DNA of 64,000 bases from Diploscapter coronatus (taxonomy: Eukaryota; Nematoda; Chromadorea; Rhabditida; Rhabditidae), in NCBI GenBank assembly GCA_964036155.1, contig OZ038422.1, positions 8,517,201 through 8,581,200 of the forward strand. Direction: 5' to 3'. The position numbers and the translations under genes were made by a program. The notes beneath the pieces were generated by a model that saw nothing but the letters and a program-made list of their open reading frames with translations, made no database searches and was not told the origin of the DNA. Position 1 is the first letter of the stretch; every line of letters starts with the position of its first letter. This document shows positions 59,513 to 64,000 of this stretch, piece by piece.

Positions 59513-61820
59513 CTATCTAAAATATGTTTTGAAGGAATTGATTGTTGAAAAAGAAAAACTCCCACTAGAATCAGAAACAGCTGCCTTCTTGAAGCATTTG
59601 AACCACGATTTCGGAATTTTTGATCGAATATATTCACGATAATATCTATTCGTAACCAACATAGTCAATGTACCGGTACTTCCATGATTAGCCACAGTAT
59701 GAATTGCCAAGCTATTTGATGCTAAAATAAAACAAAGATAGAATTGACAATGATAATGTGGATAAATTAACCTTGACTAAATTCTTCTGCAAAGAAACCC
59801 ATATAAATTGGAATTATCAGTAGGAGGATTGGCACCATAACCTAAGAATTTATTACCTATTGTTTGAATGGTGATATATTTTATGATAAGAACAAACCTG
59901 TGAACATAGCACGAACAAGTAGAATCGTTGCATTTTAAATGTGTCTTCAGATACCATATTTCTCATTTTCAGTAAATTGAAAACCGTCAACATAAAGTAA
60001 GTTGCACCAACCTAAACTCATGCATTAAAATTGCAATCGAGTTATGATCGTGATAAATTATGAGTCACGTCAAAATTAGTTTCTTAGTTATATTGGGAAA
60101 CTCAAATTTAATCGATTATCGAATTTGGAAGTCATCTGCAAACCTCATGAGATACGAAGTAGAATTGGAGTAAGGAAGGATAGGGAAATTTCTTTCCTCA
60201 CACCATCATACTATCTATGTAATGAAGTCATGTATGTCGTGAGGTTTTCAGATTGGTAATTTTGAAAAATTTTGATATATTTACATCCAAAATGATTATT
60301 GATTTTCTTTGACACTAAATCGAATAATTTTAATTCCTGAAGACACTAATACCACACAGCAAAACATTGTTCCACTCAATAGAGCTTTATGCAGAAAACA
60401 AAATACGCAGATATCAATAACGAAGGCATGTCGATTGAAAATCGTATGGTAGGGCGTTTTCCAGAGCTAAAATTGATTTTTTTTTCCAACAGCGAAATGA
60501 GTAATATTATATAGGTTGGAAATTCAATGATTAAATAGTTTGGGTTTTAGATATGAAATCACAATCTAATGAATTTTAAAAATGCATTATTCTCGAAAAT
60601 ATGCCAAAATTATTACCTTTGCCATTTCCAATTTTGCCTTGTCTTGGTTTGTTGGCAAGTTCACATAGGCCAGCCAAGCAAATTGTATAAACACCAAATC
60701 AAACAGAGCTGTTAAGATAATTCGGGTTTTAGAGACTTTTTTGCTCTTTTGTTCGATTTGAGAACATTGATAGCGATATTCGAAGAGCTCCACAATTGAA
60801 GCGGCCATACCTAAATGCAGTAAATTGTGAGTATGTTTTAACTGGTGCATTAACACGAAAATAACTTATTAAATTAGAAACATGTGCTTCTATTCTCTGA
60901 ACCTCAGTTTTCAAACCAATATTGCTCTTCATCTAGACATCACAACTGTTTGAAATAAAAAAGTAAAGTGGCTTAAAATATGCTAAAGAATATTACAAGA
61001 TATTTTCTAAAATGACTTGAGCAGAGTAATAGTGAGTTTCAAAATTTAAAGGATGTGCCCCTATTAGGAGGCGCACTTCAATTAGAGAATGTACAGTAGA
61101 TTTTATTTTAAAAAATCTAAAGTTATCAAATCAATACATTGTTTTTGAAGCTTGATTAAATTATCCTAACTTACAAACAGACAATGTTTGCCGATAGAAT
61201 TTTAATTGTCAATGTGTGTAATTAGGTCTAAATTTGAGGTTAGCTTTAACAGAAGTTTGCAAATACCGCGATATAAGAAATAATGTAGGAAAAGGGAAAT
61301 GATTGAAGGAAACGATAATCTTTTCCCAACTATTTTTTTTTTGTAAATAATGATAATTTGGCATTTACAATTTGCAACTCTGACAAAGTTCCCTCCAATT
61401 ATGAAATCCGAAATTTGTATATTGCAAAGTTAGCCAGACCTATAAGTGTGTAGACCCATATCAAAGTCTGCGCAAACGGATCCATATTAAATAAATACTG
61501 AAGGATTCCGTTGGAATATCCTACGAGATAAGGCCAGAAAGAGCAGGGGCAAATTAGCAAAGTCGTTTCGAAGTCAAATAAAGATGCGCTAAAATAAAGT
61601 ATTTTCATTTTTGAGATTTTCGAACTTACACAATTTGATACTTGACCAGTAGGCATTTGTAGAAATAATCCATTGACTTCGGGCTTACATAGATGATGCA
61701 ATAAAGACCAAGCATATTGATCGGAAATTGAATGACTCCGAAAATTCTGAGGGTAGCCAAGTATGGTCCATCATCGTAGTAAATGACCGTGATGTTCGTA
61801 TCATCCTCTGACGACTGCAT
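59513..61820 (-). CDS. Serpentine receptor class H (Srh) chemoreceptor, copy 3
   Basis: Mirror paralogue of the gene at 44057, with the same exon layout. It starts MQSSEDDTNITVIYYDDG, then IQFPINMLGLYCIIY and SPKSMDYFYKCLLVKYQ. After the first intron come LVGYSNGILQYLF and, past a long intron, VELFEYRYQCSQ (E-x-R-Y kept) and LTALFDLVFIQFAWLAYV. The last exon has VANHGSTGTLTMLVTNRYYR and ends NSFKTYFR. No stop or frameshift was seen. Against copy 2 I count 8 changes in the first 63 residues and 11 in the next 62 aligned (the latter including some intron-side frame), concentrated in membrane segments. Intact and probably functional. Confidence 0.85.
60135..60252. mobile_element. MITE-like palindrome, partner of 45721-45843
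   Basis: Same terminal repeats (TCTGCAAACCTCATGAGATA and complement TCTGAAAACCTCACGACATA) in the matching intron of srh copy 3; inserted before the duplication. Confidence 0.7.
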
Positions 61821-63186
61821 TTTCAATCAAGAACCAATGATAGTAAATTTCTGAAATAGGAGAAATCGATGAGTGTAAATTTTAAAAAAAATAAAAATTT
61901 TGCAAAAGTTGAGAGCAGTTCGAGAATAACAATATCATCACGAGAATGTGATAATTATTGTTCTTCGACAGATTTCAGCAACTATAAGTAAGAATGCTAA
62001 CAATGGTTCTCATAAATGTAATGTGTTTGACGTAAATGCCCACTAAAAATGGAGTTACAGCGATAATGAGAACTGAGAACTATCTGAAGCAGATGAAAAT
62101 TATAGAAATGGCATAAATTTCTAAGAAAATTCTGTTTTTTTTTTTTATATTGAAGAATTCTTAGTAACCAACTAAGCTAGAATTATAAAAAAAAAAAAAA
62201 AAATATAGTCCAATATTAGTGACAGATGATTACTAATATTCAAACTTTGTGCTTTGTTTAATTTTTGAACTTATTCTTTTATCGTGAGTCACAAGTTCTG
62301 GAAAGTTATTAGCGTCATAACAATGTGATATTCTATTCATCTTTTGCAAATATATTTAGAGGGCGCAAGTGATATTCCCGATTTGAAGACAAATTCGTGG
62401 AAGTATTTTTCTAGGAGTTTGTAGGGCTAATCAAGCTTACAGCTAGAAACCCCATAAAAATGGAGTAGTGTAACCAAAGATATGAATTTTTGAAGGTGAT
62501 ATTCAAAAACTTCTTTCTTGTAAGGACATTTGTTAGTTCTCTTTTATTTGTTTCTGGAACATTCCAAGTTTCTATGGGTTCTTATCACTCCCAAAATGAT
62601 AGGCCACGCCCATTCTGCAATTTGAGTGCAAAAATCCATGAAACAGTGCCAAAGAGCTTTGTATTGCGTTATTTCAGCAAAAATGATTGTTGGACACGTC
62701 TACAGGTGTCTTGATCGAATTTTATGGATTTTTGTTATTATAATTACTGTAAGAAAAAAATTCAAGTTGGATAATAACTATTGTTCATCAATTGTATTCC
62801 AATGGTTCTTGTGACGTAAAATTGCTATTCTTAAATACCCTATACAGACGTTTCACCTGATATCTGACATATCAAAAATAATTGTTGAATTCTAATACGG
62901 ATCAAATGCCATTGAATTTTATATTAGGGTATAAGAAGTTCATTCTATTTTGCACATTTTTCATACATTGTTCATTGGTAGGTGGTTTCTTGGTCATCTG
63001 GAAAAATGCATAACACTAAGATGTGCGAAACAGTATGGGGTTAGGGGAGGGTAGAATAGGTTAGAATTTTTTCCCCACATTATTTCGCATGTCTTAATGT
63101 CGCGGTGTTATGCATTTTCCAGATTGTCTATTTCTTCGAAATAATTATCTCGAATTTTACAGTTCCAAAAGTATTTTCTTTAGCCT
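61821..63186. other. Divergent intergenic region between srh copies 3 and 4
   Basis: Counterpart of 42754-44056. Contains homopolymer runs at about 62138-62150 (T) and 62189-62203 (A) that are not in the partner, and the palindrome at 62998-63122. Open frames at 62490-62714 and 62626-62814 are shared by the duplication but not gene-like. Confidence 0.6.
62998..63122. mobile_element. MITE-like palindrome, partner of 42815-42939
   Basis: Ends CTGGAAAAATGCATAACAC and complement CTGGAAAATGCATAACACCG; core GTATGGGGTTAGGGGAGGGT. This copy keeps more of the G-rich core than its partner. Confidence 0.75.
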
Positions 63187-64000
63187 ATGGATTACGAAAA
63201 CATTACAGTATATCATTTTGATGATCGAATTTTTTTCAAAATTCAATTCTTAATGGGGTTTATTCAGGTAAATTGATGGCAACACTGAACAATTTTTGAA
63301 AAATATTTTTTTCCTGTTAAGTAATTACTCTCGTTCAGCTACCAGTTAACTGTTTCGGTCTATTTTGCATAATTTTCGTTTCGCCTAAAGCGATGACTCC
63401 TTATTATAAATTCTTGCTAGCAAAGCTTCAATGCACGTAAGCAAATTAAGAAGATATTAAATTTAATTTCTTTTCTATTACTTTAAAAATAAATTAAAGT
63501 TTTAAAATTAAATCACTACAACATTTCAAATTTCAATGATTTTGAGTCGGAAATGCACCTTATTTGAAATTCAGTGTAATTTGTTTTGAATTACAACTGT
63601 CCTGGTTATCTATGCCAGTGATTTTCGTACCGCACCTTGCTGGTAAGTTATTACCATTAAAATTTTATCAATAATAATATATTGGGTGGTCCGAAGTAAT
63701 GTTGCAATTTTTGCTCAAATTTAAGCTGCGACATTACTTTCGGGACACCCGACATGATGAGATTTTCATAACGCTTGAATATCGAATCCGGATTAAATTT
63801 ATGATCTCGTAATCTCTAAGGAAAAAATTCAAAATGTTTTAAATTTACATATTTTTAGTTTAATTTTGAAGCTCTTTTTATAGTTTGAGTTATGGTCTTT
63901 ATGATTTTAGGCTATCCAAATGGTCTATTTCAACATTTCGGAGTTCCACCTGTCATTCAACTCCCGATATACTTCTGCGCTCTAGCAGGTCCATTAACAA
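63187..64000 (+). CDS. Serpentine receptor class H (Srh) chemoreceptor, copy 4 (partial, cut by window end)
   Basis: Mirror paralogue of the gene at 40272. Exon 1 reads MDYENITVYHFDDRIFFKIQ and FLMGFIQ, then exon 2 LPVNCFGLFCIIFVSPKAM and YYKFLLAKLQC, exon 3 LQLSWLSMPVIFVPHLAG and exon 4 GYPNGLFQHFGVPPVIQLPI, ending ...YFCALAG at a GT donor just before the window end. This covers the N-terminus, TM1, TM2 and the start of TM3. Frames are open and splice sites present; whether the rest is intact cannot be seen. Confidence 0.82.
63684..63757. mobile_element. Tiny mariner-like MITE, partner of 42183-42250
   Basis: Palindrome with ends GGTGGTCCGAAGTAATGTTG and complement GGGTGTCCCGAAAGTAATGT, in the matching intron of srh copy 4. 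Confidence 0.6.

Larger units (their letters stand above)
59290..64000 (-). repeat. Inverted segmental duplication, arm A'
   Basis: Reverse complement of 41930-46703, carrying srh copies 3 and 4 and their shared intergenic region, including the same three small palindromic elements. It is cut by the window end, so the outer limit is unknown. Confidence 0.93.

Noticed and set aside
41640..63060. TTAGGG/TTAGG-like motifs as interstitial telomere repeats
   Set aside because: They occur singly inside palindromic elements, never in tandem, and nematode telomeres are usually TTAGGC.
1..64000. CRISPR array, phage defence island or biosynthetic operon
   Set aside because: The window is clearly eukaryotic (introns, nematode families); the only regular repeats are a minisatellite without spacers.

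Overview
The window is nuclear DNA from a nematode, probably a rhabditid. Genes are split by many short introns (often 40-70 nt) with TTTTCAG-type acceptors. Serpentine receptors of the nematode-only Srh class and a DUF1647 glycosyltransferase-like gene are present. The minus-strand order fatty-acid 2-hydroxylase, NOP10, mitochondrial IleRS matches, from memory, C. elegans fath-1/nola-3/irs-2 (cosmid C25A1). I cannot name the species. No prokaryotic-type system, CRISPR array, rRNA or tRNA was recognised.

Layout. 0-6 kb: one plus-strand gene of about 12 exons with a weak MATH/BTB-like look. 8.2-12 kb: a minus-strand Ser/Gln-rich cytoplasmic protein with an N-terminal helical segment, 5' end not found; 12-15 kb is purine-rich and holds no gene I can support. 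15-32.4 kb is the housekeeping core, almost all on the minus strand: iars-2, a PSMG3-like proteasome assembly chaperone, a small one-pass membrane protein, nola-3, fath-1 and cku-70, plus one small plus-strand gene that converges on the membrane protein gene. 32.4-34.7 kb is intergenic with a composite minisatellite. 34.7-38.9 kb is an MSP-domain gene with N-terminal membrane segments, its MSP fold split by a 1.4 kb repeat-bearing intron. 39.6-40.0 kb: a possible small secreted protein.

40-64 kb is a fast-evolving accessory region. Two divergent srh pairs, (40.3-42.8 minus, 44.1-46.5 plus) and (59.5-61.8 minus, 63.2-64.0 plus, cut by the window end), are mirror images: a large inverted segmental duplication with arms of at least 4.7 kb around a 12.6 kb spacer. 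The spacer carries a DUF1647 gene (48.2-50.7) and a Thr-rich secreted lectin-like gene (54.0-57.7).

The accessory region is littered with short palindromic elements (MITE-like). Several families with different terminal repeats share the same G-rich internal core (about GGGTTAGGAGAGGGTAG). One has a clean 8-bp target duplication typical of hAT elements. These repeats and the inverted duplication are the most interesting content. Exon limits were read by eye from GT/GC-AG sites and frame continuity.
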